This document shows, in pieces, positions 1 through 9,248 of a DNA stretch of 64,000 nucleotides; position 1 is the first letter of the stretch; each line of letters begins with the position of its first letter. Both the position numbers and the translations under genes were made by a program. The notes beneath the pieces are model-generated. The model was not told the DNA's origin, made no database searches, and saw only the letters and a list, made by a program, of their open reading frames with translations. The DNA lies in contig JAAGOF010000204.1 of the NCBI GenBank assembly GCA_010645155.1, forward strand, positions 25,462 through 89,461. Direction: 5' to 3'. The DNA comes from Tigriopus japonicus (Eukaryota; Arthropoda; Copepoda; Harpacticoida; Harpacticidae).

Positions 1-285
1 TCACCTGGCTTACAAAGAACGCTTTAGTGGCTTACAAAGAACATCCTCAACGGCTTACGAAGAACGCCCTCGCCGGCTCACAAAGAACGTCCTCACGAGC
101 CACAATATGGAACTCCCGTACTCATTATGCTGGAAGTGCCATCAATGAAGAACGCCCTCATCAGCTTGCAAAGAACGTTCTCACCAGCTGACAAAGTACA
201 CCCTCACTGGCTTACAAAGGACGCCCTCACCGGCTTCCAGATAACGCCCTCATCGGTTTCTAGATAACGCCCTCACCGGCGACGT
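1..285. repeat. 23-bp degenerate minisatellite
   Basis: Degenerate units of about 23 bp, of the form CCCTCACCGGCTTACAAAGA plus ACG, run from the window edge, interrupted near 105-150 by unrelated sequence. Later units replace CAAAGAACG with CAGATAACG. The array is probably cut by the start of the window. It ends about 450 bp before the start codon of the helicase-PARP gene. No reading frame is supported across it. Confidence 0.8.
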
Positions 286-733
286 AATGGAATTGCAAAG
301 CCCCCAGGTACGAGGAAATGGTTGCCAACAGGATGCCCTCTACTCTTACATAGAGGATTTGAATCATTTTCTTCAAAACAAAAGTGATCCATCGTGCCTT
401 GAAATTATTCAAGACATCTGTTTATCAACAGTAAACCCTTTATTATTATTGTTATTATTTTGATTATCGGAGAGCCTAACCAGTTGTTCATGATTTACCA
501 AGACTGTTTTGGCACATCTCAACAATTTTCTAGCATATCGGACATATCAAATCGGGGCCTTTTTTACTTTTGAATAAACTTTTAGCATTTTTGTTAGTTT
601 AGAAATCACGAAATGAAATCACACTAGCCAGAGGCTTTCTTAGTGGTCTCTTTTGTGGAGCCTTTTCTCAACGGCTTTAAGCAACGATTTACTTTTTCCT
701 TTCTAGTTGAACGTTGATTAGCCTAGTGTCAAA
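286..733 (+). other. 5' flank of the helicase-PARP gene
   Basis: AT-rich non-coding sequence between the minisatellite and the start codon. It contains an ATT/TTA microsatellite-like run near 442-462. No clear TATA box was seen at a suitable distance. It should contain the promoter and 5' UTR of the following gene. Confidence 0.4.
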
Positions 734-3700
734 ATGGAAAACCTCTGGACAAACAATTTGGACAAAGGGTTGTCGAAGTTAGAGAATCAAAGTGCCGCCT
801 TGAATATTGACGAACCACGCCAGCAAGAATCCGACTTGATTCTTGTCAATGAACATCCAGGCTCTATGAAGACAGATGAAACGCCCAATTGTGACTCAAT
901 TTTGGGAACTAAAAAGTTGCCCCCTTCTCTAACGGCGACTTCTTCCCGGAAATACGGCAGCCTGGATAGAAAAAGTCCAAATGTCGCGTCAATCCAGGTA
1001 CATGGTGAGTACCCTACCAATGAGAGCGATTGTCGTGGAAATATAAATAGTAATCAAAGTGAGAAAATCCAAGTTATAGATCAAGACACAGTTGCTAATG
1101 AGCCCATCTCAAAAGTTGGCGTAAAATTGGGCCATGGGAATAATGGTTCATTCGTAGATTTATCTGGAGATGACACAATAATTAGTCAAAACGTGACTGA
1201 CTGCCTGTCAAATGAATACCTTTCTTCAAACGAAAATGAATCAGATGACCTATCCGACTTGGAAACGATATCATCCGATACAGAAGAAGAACAGAGCGAT
1301 AATCAAGATCACTCTGTTCAGAATTCACCATCCGTCTTGCACGAAATTGCTGAAAACACGTTAATACTTCCACCACAGAAAATGTTCTACAATTGCAAAA
1401 GCCAAAAGCTCTGTCAAGGACTGGTTTCAAACATGGATATGGAAGATTCCAGGGGAATGATTCGAATTCTACCTCACAATGCTCGCCTTGAAGACATTAG
1501 TTTTGACTTCGAAGATGTCAAGAACACCACCGATTCAATGTTGTTTCTCACTGTGGGATCACATATTCATTTCGAAAGAGATTCCCGTGACATAAAAAAT
1601 GCAACAATTGTGTTTGCAGACTCGGAATCTAGTCGAGTGATTGGTGTTCCATTAAATAAAAGTGAAAAGCATGTCTCTTCCGACGAGACTGAAGAACAGG
1701 CTTCGGATACTATAAACATGGTTTCACGAACCTTGTACAAGAAAAGTGTCACAATCTTGAAAAATCAAGGGCAAGACGGAACCATTATTTCTTTCAATCC
1801 TAACCGTGGGTTTGGCTTTATAGGCAACCAACAACTTGAAAAATATGTCTTTGTGCACGTCAGCCGCTTGTTCACGAATGGTATGCCAATTATTCCTCAG
1901 AAAGGCATGAAAGTGAGATTTGTCCTCGGCCCAAATCCAAATCACCCCAAAAATATCCGAGCTGACTTTGCCTTGATTGTGAACACTTCAAGAAAATCAC
2001 ATCAAATGAGGCCAAAAATGCAATCACAACATGGTAGTGTCGTTTCTATATGCGCAACAAAAAAGGAAGCTTTGCTGAATTGCACCGAAATGGACAAACA
2101 GATCCATATGGACTTGAGAAAAATTTCGGAGTTTACAATGCCTTTAAAATGTGGCGATGAAGTGGCATTTCAAGTGGATTCAAGTGCTACAAAATCTTCA
2201 GCATTTCGAGTCTTGCGTTACGTAGCAAATCGATCCCACAAAGAATTTTCCGAGTTTCTTGATTCAGCATTGGAAACTTTGCAAAGCTCCAAGTCAGTGT
2301 TTATGATCTTCGAACTTGCTTCTCTTGACGGCTTGTGGCAATATTTTGGGAACCCGGTAGTCCAAGAGCATATTGATTTGGTGTGGAAGATCCAAAAATT
2401 TCTCACACACATCTTGAAGCAAAGTCGTTCTGATGTTGATTTAGATCACATCCTAGAGATCTTGGCCCAACCCTCTCATTTTTTGGAAAATGTGGCCAAA
2501 TTGGAATTAAAATCGGTGATTGATAACGCTCAAATTGTACTCGAATTCTGTGAACAAGTTATCGAGAAGTGTCCCAAATATGTGATCAAGATTTTCCCCC
2601 TGATGACAATGACTCCAAAACCTTTGTTCGAAAAACTTTTGCTTCGGCAACTCACAAGCAAAACTGGACCCAATAATGAGCGGGTGAGTTGGCGGTCCAT
2701 GGCGGAGGGCATCTCAAATGAGGAATTGTTCCGTGATGACCTCGTTAAAGAGGACAACAATCTGACTATGGTAAAATCTGATGTTCCTTATGACTCCGAA
2801 ATGCAATACATGGACACCTACTTTCGATTACTTCGAGCAGAAGCATTTCACGCAATTCAAGAGGGGTTTTCTTGCTTGAGGAAAGGAACTCTCAAACCTT
2901 TTCAAATGAAGGTTTACGAAGGAATTTCTCTCGGAGGAATAGATTTGGACAACCTTAATTTAGCCCTATGCATTTCCCGTGAGCAACGAAAGAAGATAAG
3001 TCTTTCCACTAACAATCATCTAATGCCTGGAAACCTCCTCTGTTTATTGCTGAATCATCAACTGAAACAAGTCATTTGGATGACTGTCGGTGCCAAAGAT
3101 CCTGATATTCTCAAGAGCGAAGGATACGTTATGGCAGAAATGTGTTCGTTTAATACTCTGACCAAAACTGAGATAGTATCGGCATTGTACAGTGCCGGTG
3201 GGAAAATCACAATGATGGAATCGCCGACCTACTTCAAATCCATCTATCCTGCCCTTCAAAGTTTTCGGAAAATCGATCTTGAAACACTAAAACTACGCGA
3301 TTCAATCGTTCATGCGATTCCCTCTCAAGAAAGGCCGTCTTATCAGTTGGAGTATTTGGGTGGAAGTGATCTTTTGGGAGCGTTGGAAAATGAAGACAAT
3401 ATGCAAAAAATTACGGAAATGGAGGACTTCATGGAGAAACAAATGGCCACAATGGATGATTCTCAAAAACGTGCATTTAAACACGTCTTGCACAGCCCCT
3501 TGGGAATCATACAAGGACCCCCAGGCACTGGTAAAACTTACATCGGAACAAAGGTTATTCAGACAATCCTGAAATACGAAGTGGACTCGCCTATTTTGGT
3601 ACTGACCTACAAAAACCATGCTCTGGATGAGTTCCTGAAGCAATGCCTCAAATTTTGTCCCATTAGACATTTGGTCAGAGTCGGAGGACGATCAAAAGAG

Positions 3701-6700
3701 CCAGCTCTTGACTCTTGCAACTTATTTGAAGTCATGAAGACCGTCGAGTTAAGTCATACCATCAATGAGTCCAAATTTAACCTCAGGGAATCTAAAGAAG
3801 AGTTAACCCTTCAATTGAAAGAAGTTGTTAAATCACTCTGGGCAGACCTTTCTGTCAATGCAGAGTCTTTGCTTTATGCTTTGACGGAAGATCAATTAAA
3901 CGATCTCATCAGAGGAGCCCCATGGGGAAAGGGACAGGGCAAGATCAATTACACTACAACAAAGAAGCACTGCGCCAATGACACTTGGGTGTGCAACATT
4001 TTTGACAAAATAATTTTGAAATTTGAAAGCCTTCAGAATTTCCTTCAAAGCTTTTCGCGCTCTCAAAATACCCCAAAAGAGGATCAAGTATTGTGTGAGC
4101 ATGCAAAAGCTCTTCTTGACTTGGCTGTCCATCAATGGTTACCCTCTCTTCAAAAGCTAGAAAACTTGAGGGACCTACATTCTGAGTTTGATATTTCACA
4201 TTGGGTTGAAGATGCCAAAGAGCAGAAATATATGAGAGAGGAAGATCTAAGAGATCAGGAATGTCGAGATGAGATGCTTGGAAACAGAGATTCCTTTCAT
4301 CATTGTGAAGGTCCAATGCAAAAGCCAAGACAATTTTGTAAGGTGCCTGAACACATCTTGTCAAGTTCTTCCTTTACAAGGGAGCACTTTCCATCAGACC
4401 TGGAGGCTAACCCCCTTATTCTCCGAACGAAACAAATGTGGGCCCTGTCGGATGGAGAAAGATATCGATTTGTTTTTTCTCTTATTCGGAAGCAACAGGA
4501 TGAAACATTATCAACAGTTGAAGAGGCCTTTCGCCAAATGGAGAGACTCATTGAAAAGCAAGAACATCAGAATCGTTTGAAAAAGATCCAAGCCTTGCAG
4601 AGAAAAAAAATCATTGGCATGACAATCACTGGTGCAAGTATCCATAGCTGCCTTCTGAAGCAAATCAAAGCAAAAGTCGTAATTGTGGAGGAAGCCGCTG
4701 AAGTTCTGGAGCCGCAATTGGTCGCAGCCCTGAATGAAAGCGTGGAACACCTGATTTTGATTGGTGATCATCAGCAATTGCGACCCCATGTGGAATCGTT
4801 TTCATTAGTCAAAGATTTTGATTTTGACATCTCTATGATGGAAAGGCTCATTCGATGCCAATTTCCTTACACAGCGCTTTCCACGCAGAGTCGGATGAGG
4901 CCTGAGTTTGCAGAACTCTTGTTGGACATTTATTCAGAATACAAAACAAATATGGACCATGTGGCAAAAAATGGTTATCCAACATACATGGCCAAATCCA
5001 TGTTCTTTTGGACTCACGCACATCATGAAGATAAAAACGAAAGAGGTTCTAAAACAAACATCCAAGAGACAAATTTAGTCATTGCCTTGACCCAATATCT
5101 AATCAACAATGGAGTCGATCCTCAAAAGATAACTATCTTGGCGGCCTACTTAGGCCAAGTGGAATTAATTCGATCCAAACTGCATACCATGACTAAGGGA
5201 GAGGCGATGCCTTCTGTTCAGACCATTGATATGTTCCAAGGGGACGAAAATGATGTCATCATTGTATCCTTGGTACGTTCAAATCACCATGGAAATATCG
5301 GATTCCTGAATTCAATTAATCGACGGTGTGTGCTCCAATCTCGTGCCAGGTGTGGTTTTTACCTCGTTGGAAATGAAAAAACTTTGATCCAGGGAAAAGG
5401 AGCGAACGTTTGGCAACCACTTGTTTCAGCCATGGAAAAGCAAGGGTGCTTAGGACCCAAATTACCTCTGAAATGCAATTATCATCCATCGCATGTTGAA
5501 GTCTCAACATACAAGGAATTGAATGATATCTTTCGAAACCCTTCCAAACTTTGCTCTAAAGTCTGTGGTGTAGCTTACACATGTCAAATACATATTTGCA
5601 ACAAGACATGTTTTCCCCAACACTGCCACACCAAATGTCTTACAAAAGTTAAGGCTACTTTCTCACCTTGTGGCCATGGCATTATTAAACCTTGTTGGAA
5701 AGACATTGACGATTTAGATTGTATGGAGCTGATCGATCGCGTTCTGAAATGTGGGCATTTAAATCGTGGACCCTGCTTCTATGATGTTTCTAAAATTGTT
5801 TGTAACGTGCCATGCTCAGAATCCATGCTCTGTGCTGACAAGCATGCTTGTCGAAACAAGTGTGGAAAACCACATAACCATTTTGCAACATCTTGTGAAG
5901 CCGAAGTTTCTTATTGCTATCCAGAATGCCATCATCCTTCCCCTGTAAAGAAAAAGTGTGGTCTAGAAGTTAAATGGAAGTGTTCTTTTGAGATCAAATT
6001 CACTGGAACTTGTGGTCATCTTTTGATGAAGAAATGTTTTGAGAACGAAAAGTATATAAAGTGCAAAAATCCATGCTCGGGCAAATTCCGCTCCTGTGGA
6101 CATTTCTGTTTCAACCGATGTGGCGAAAATTGTGACACCGGCCATTGTTTGTTATGCAAGAAAGACATTGAGGCCTTTCAAAATAAGGCCAAGAAAAGGG
6201 TGAAGCAATTGAAACTGAAGCTCAAAAAAGAAGAAGAGTTTTCACTGACCGATTTGGACAAATCTGATGCTCAGTTCTCGACAGTTCAAGACAAAGTCAG
6301 CAAATATGTCCAGCCCATGCACAATTGGAGCCCAGTGATAACTCGCATTCAATTGGTGAGAAATGTTAAGAGGGAAATTGCGTATGAGCGCTTGAAGTCA
6401 AAAGGGTTTGGAACTTATGAAGACCTCAAGTTCCATGGAACATCCGAAGAGGGCGTGAACAAAATCCCAAAGGAGGGATTCCGAATGCCTGGAGTATCTG
6501 GCTCTGCGAAGAAGCTTGGAATGTTTGGTGCAGGCATTTACTTCGCCACAGATTCGTCCAAAAGTGCCCAAGAAATCTACACAAAGAATTCGAACAAATT
6601 GCTCCTTTGTAAGGTATTCCTTGGCAAGTGTCTCACTTTGCGAGAACCCAACAACCAAATGAATCGATTCAAACTTAAAAACTTAAAGAGCGATTCTGTT

Positions 6701-7369
6701 TTCGCTCCTCGAGGTACTTCTGTGAAAAATGATGAATTCGTTGTGTACCATCAAGACCAAGCGTATCCCAAGTATATCATTCACTTCTACACCTCAGGCT
6801 TAGCTCCTCGTAGTCAATTTCCAGTGACCTCTACGGCTTTACCATTGCGAAGGGTATTGAAACCCTCTCGCAAATTCAACGCCTCAAATCCTGATGATTT
6901 GTTGTACCGGATTGCGGAGTCGTCGTTTTACAGATGTGGCCAGCAGACGAACAGGAAGATTAAGTCGGTGGAGCACGTTACCAATCCTAGCTTAGAAGGC
7001 GACTTTCATGCTCAAAAGATCGAGTTCAAAAAGAATGGGATTCCAGATCACGAGATTCTAGCCTTTCATGGCACAAGTTCGGCCAACGTGGACAACATTT
7101 TAAAGATAAATCTGAGCCTTTTGCATTCGCATGGATGTGTGCATGGAAGAGGCCTTTATTTTTCTGAATATCCAAACATCAGTCTTGGATACGGAAACAC
7201 ACTCTTGCTTTTTAAGGTCCTTCCTGGCAATGAGTATGTCGGAAACAATTTAACTTGGGCCAACTTTCAATCAAAGACTGTCAACAAGTCAAATGATGGA
7301 TATGGTCATATGGTCATTGTGGACAATCCTAAACAATTCCATCCTCTTTTTATCTATAATTTAGATTAA
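734..7369 (+). CDS. ZNFX1-like SF1 RNA helicase fused to tandem cold-shock domains, NFX1 zinc fingers and two PARP-like domains
   Basis: Single-exon protein of 2211 residues. Residues 1-340 are acidic and low-complexity. Two cold-shock-like folds follow: about 346-415, with RNP1 RGFGFIG at 358-364 and RNP2-like YVFVHV at 371-376, and a weaker one at about 433-497. A ZNFX1-type segment (MDTYFRLLRAEAF, about 692) precedes a UPF1-like helicase with Walker A GPPGTGKT 928-935, Walker B-like EEAAE 1319-1323, GDHQQLRP 1344-1351, SRMRP 1386-1390 and DMFQGDENDV near 1499. A Cys/His array of NFX1 type spans about 1580-1809. The first PARP-like domain has His1901, Tyr1936 and Glu2001, a complete H-Y-E triad with tankyrase-like DQAYPKY after the Glu. 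The second has His2112 and Tyr2142 but His2192 near the Glu position. Vertebrate ZNFX1 is an RNA-binding antiviral helicase without PARP domains. A role in RNA sensing coupled to ADP-ribosylation is inferred. Confidence 0.93.
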   Translation: MENLWTNNLDKGLSKLENQSAALNIDEPRQQESDLILVNEHPGSMKTDETPNCDSILGTKKLPPSLTATSSRKYGSLDRKSPNVASIQVHGEYPTNESDCRGNINSNQSEKIQVIDQDTVANEPISKVGVKLGHGNNGSFVDLSGDDTIISQNVTDCLSNEYLSSNENESDDLSDLETISSDTEEEQSDNQDHSVQNSPSVLHEIAENTLILPPQKMFYNCKSQKLCQGLVSNMDMEDSRGMIRILPHNARLEDISFDFEDVKNTTDSMLFLTVGSHIHFERDSRDIKNATIVFADSESSRVIGVPLNKSEKHVSSDETEEQASDTINMVSRTLYKKSVTILKNQGQDGTIISFNPNRGFGFIGNQQLEKYVFVHVSRLFTNGMPIIPQKGMKVRFVLGPNPNHPKNIRADFALIVNTSRKSHQMRPKMQSQHGSVVSICATKKEALLNCTEMDKQIHMDLRKISEFTMPLKCGDEVAFQVDSSATKSSAFRVLRYVANRSHKEFSEFLDSALETLQSSKSVFMIFELASLDGLWQYFGNPVVQEHIDLVWKIQKFLTHILKQSRSDVDLDHILEILAQPSHFLENVAKLELKSVIDNAQIVLEFCEQVIEKCPKYVIKIFPLMTMTPKPLFEKLLLRQLTSKTGPNNERVSWRSMAEGISNEELFRDDLVKEDNNLTMVKSDVPYDSEMQYMDTYFRLLRAEAFHAIQEGFSCLRKGTLKPFQMKVYEGISLGGIDLDNLNLALCISREQRKKISLSTNNHLMPGNLLCLLLNHQLKQVIWMTVGAKDPDILKSEGYVMAEMCSFNTLTKTEIVSALYSAGGKITMMESPTYFKSIYPALQSFRKIDLETLKLRDSIVHAIPSQERPSYQLEYLGGSDLLGALENEDNMQKITEMEDFMEKQMATMDDSQKRAFKHVLHSPLGIIQGPPGTGKTYIGTKVIQTILKYEVDSPILVLTYKNHALDEFLKQCLKFCPIRHLVRVGGRSKEPALDSCNLFEVMKTVELSHTINESKFNLRESKEELTLQLKEVVKSLWADLSVNAESLLYALTEDQLNDLIRGAPWGKGQGKINYTTTKKHCANDTWVCNIFDKIILKFESLQNFLQSFSRSQNTPKEDQVLCEHAKALLDLAVHQWLPSLQKLENLRDLHSEFDISHWVEDAKEQKYMREEDLRDQECRDEMLGNRDSFHHCEGPMQKPRQFCKVPEHILSSSSFTREHFPSDLEANPLILRTKQMWALSDGERYRFVFSLIRKQQDETLSTVEEAFRQMERLIEKQEHQNRLKKIQALQRKKIIGMTITGASIHSCLLKQIKAKVVIVEEAAEVLEPQLVAALNESVEHLILIGDHQQLRPHVESFSLVKDFDFDISMMERLIRCQFPYTALSTQSRMRPEFAELLLDIYSEYKTNMDHVAKNGYPTYMAKSMFFWTHAHHEDKNERGSKTNIQETNLVIALTQYLINNGVDPQKITILAAYLGQVELIRSKLHTMTKGEAMPSVQTIDMFQGDENDVIIVSLVRSNHHGNIGFLNSINRRCVLQSRARCGFYLVGNEKTLIQGKGANVWQPLVSAMEKQGCLGPKLPLKCNYHPSHVEVSTYKELNDIFRNPSKLCSKVCGVAYTCQIHICNKTCFPQHCHTKCLTKVKATFSPCGHGIIKPCWKDIDDLDCMELIDRVLKCGHLNRGPCFYDVSKIVCNVPCSESMLCADKHACRNKCGKPHNHFATSCEAEVSYCYPECHHPSPVKKKCGLEVKWKCSFEIKFTGTCGHLLMKKCFENEKYIKCKNPCSGKFRSCGHFCFNRCGENCDTGHCLLCKKDIEAFQNKAKKRVKQLKLKLKKEEEFSLTDLDKSDAQFSTVQDKVSKYVQPMHNWSPVITRIQLVRNVKREIAYERLKSKGFGTYEDLKFHGTSEEGVNKIPKEGFRMPGVSGSAKKLGMFGAGIYFATDSSKSAQEIYTKNSNKLLLCKVFLGKCLTLREPNNQMNRFKLKNLKSDSVFAPRGTSVKNDEFVVYHQDQAYPKYIIHFYTSGLAPRSQFPVTSTALPLRRVLKPSRKFNASNPDDLLYRIAESSFYRCGQQTNRKIKSVEHVTNPSLEGDFHAQKIEFKKNGIPDHEILAFHGTSSANVDNILKINLSLLHSHGCVHGRGLYFSEYPNISLGYGNTLLLFKVLPGNEYVGNNLTWANFQSKTVNKSNDGYGHMVIVDNPKQFHPLFIYNLD

Positions 7370-7446
7370 GTTGTTCTTTGGGGTGGATTGTTATTCTGCT
7401 TTGTTTTATCCTTGTTCTTTTTATGTGACGTTTGAAAGCGAAGAAA

Positions 7447-7452
7447 AATAAA
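7447..7452 (+). terminator. poly(A) signal of the helicase-PARP gene
   Basis: AATAAA 78 bp after the stop codon. Confidence 0.75.
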
Positions 7453-8157
7453 AGCGAAATTAAAACTTCCTTATTGGACGCCAAATGTTTAAGAGATTTT
7501 CATTACACTCAAACTCGTATTTCACATTAGATGCGGGTTTTTGTATCATTACCAAACATGACAGGGGTCACGCACTTTTCACCCCCTCATTTACGCATTT
7601 GCAGATATTTTTTTCACAAAATAATTAAACGAGAATGTCCTTGACATGCAAGGAAAATCTCAGGTTCGATTCTCCTTCCATACCATTCTTAAGGAAAATT
7701 TTAGACACCCGTCCATCTCCGCAAGTAGTAAACCGATCTAATACCGAAAAAGGCTTTCTATCGGAAAAATAGATAGCCGGGAAAAAACTAAGGTTTGGGT
7801 CACTTTCTTACTGTAACTTTACCGTCTCTCTAACGACAGAATTTTGTCGATCAACAGCAACATGATTTTTATTTCGTGAGTTGCTATTCTATCAAGAGAC
7901 GTTATGTTCTGAATGTATTTAATGAATGGATTGTACTTAGTTTTAATTAACAGAATATTTACTTTAAGATTGCTTTATTGGTGTGCTGGTAGTGAAGAAA
8001 AACTATACATCATTAACGAAACGAGCAAACTACAAAATTTTGTTTCGTGTTTCAAAATCATGTACCTTGTCAAAGACGTTGGTAAACAATGAATCTAGTT
8101 TGATTGATTGGCAAAGACAGTCGAGTTTATTGGACTTGGCCTTTGTTTTGTGTAAAC
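7453..8157. other. intergenic region
   Basis: No supported gene. A sequence resembling a pol III B-box (GGTTCGATTCTCC, near 7663-7675) occurs without a matching A-box or a foldable tRNA. The last 100-200 bp should hold the promoter and 5' UTR of the secreted proprotein gene. Confidence 0.4.
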
Positions 8158-9133
8158 ATGCTTCGGCTCTCTATTTACATCTTCTTTCTTTGTGGTGGCT
8201 CCATTTATTGCATGGAAAGCCCCGAGATCTCGCTTAACGAACTTCAAAAAGATTTGGTCACAGATCTCAGTGAATTACAACTTCAAGGCAAAGTTCCATC
8301 TCTATACAAATTGGCTCAACAAGATTCAGTTCTTTTTGGGAGCTTGGTCCAAACAAAATTTTCCTCAAAAGAAGAACTAGAAACCGTTCGTCCAGTTCAA
8401 ATAGTCTTTGGAAAAATTATTGGAGGCCCTTTTTCCATGAAGCAAGCTATTCGCGCTGCTGGAATTGATGTTATGAAGCGAATATTTGGACACAAATCAA
8501 CAATGCAAGGTAATCCCCTTTTCAATTTTCATTACTACTTACTTCAACTCATTGCTTTTTAAAGGTACTAATCGACCAAAAAAGATTGTCAAAAGGTCAG
8601 TGAGTAATGACCTTGACACCATTCCTAATGAGAACTCAAGCTCGCTTCTAAGCAGACTGAAACGTCAAAACCACGAGGAGCCCCTTTTAACGCCTTCATC
8701 TGAATCTTCGGATGCTACAATAACTGATAGACGGTGGTTTCAATTCCGTCCAAAACCTTCGGGCAAACAAGAACGTGAACTTCAAGTTGATCGTGCCATT
8801 AGTGTGGCTGATCCCATTCAAACTTTGCTTCATCTGAGACGTTTTCCAAACATGGCAAAGGGAAAAGTCATCGCTGGAGACATTAATAATGCCAGATTAA
8901 TTTCAGAAAGAGAATTGAAAGACATTAATCAAGCCTGGATTGCCGAAAAGTATCCGCGATTCCAGATAACCGCCCCACCAAAAGTGAGAAAAAATCCCTT
9001 TTTAAGTCAAAGATCAAACAAACACCAAATAGTTTTTAATTGTCCCTTTCGAAAACTTGACTTACAGGAGAACTCTTTTCCCCCGAGAAGAACAAATTCA
9101 GTCGCATTCGTTCCTGGTGAAGACAAGTTATGA
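8158..9133 (+). CDS. secreted proprotein with dibasic/furin-type processing sites (possible neuropeptide or hormone precursor)
   Basis: Two exons, 8158-8509 and 8565-9133, joined by a 55-bp GT-AG intron with matching phase, give 306 residues. The N-terminus MLRLSIYIFFLCGGSIYC is a typical signal peptide, so the product should enter the secretory pathway. Cleavage-like sites are IVKR (125-128), the furin-type RLKR (148-151, followed by Gln that could become pyroglutamate) and DRR (172-174). The last is followed by WFQFRPKPS-Gly-Lys, which has the form of an amidation site. LRR and PRR pairs occur further on. I do not recognise a known peptide family and there are no repeated copies, so a structural secreted protein is also possible. 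It converges on the GMC oxidoreductase, with about 115 bp between the two stop codons. Confidence 0.7.
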
Positions 9134-9233
9134 ACATAAGATAATATGACATTAAAGGACATTAAAACAGTCGTTGCACCAAGATTGGGATAATTATCAG
9201 AATCCAAAATCGAACAAAGAAGCATCAAGTGGG

Positions 9234-9239
9234 AATAAA
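9234..9239 (+). terminator. poly(A) signal of the secreted proprotein gene
   Basis: AATAAA 100 bp after the stop. It lies only 10 bp from the stop codon of the convergent gene, so the two 3' ends very probably overlap. Confidence 0.7.
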
Positions 9240-9248
9240 TAACCGATT

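Noticed and set aside
7655..7680. Possible tRNA (B-box-like GGTTCGATTCTCC); similar signals near 13175 and 63312
   Set aside because: No A-box at the right distance and no cloverleaf could be drawn; at most decayed SINE fragments.
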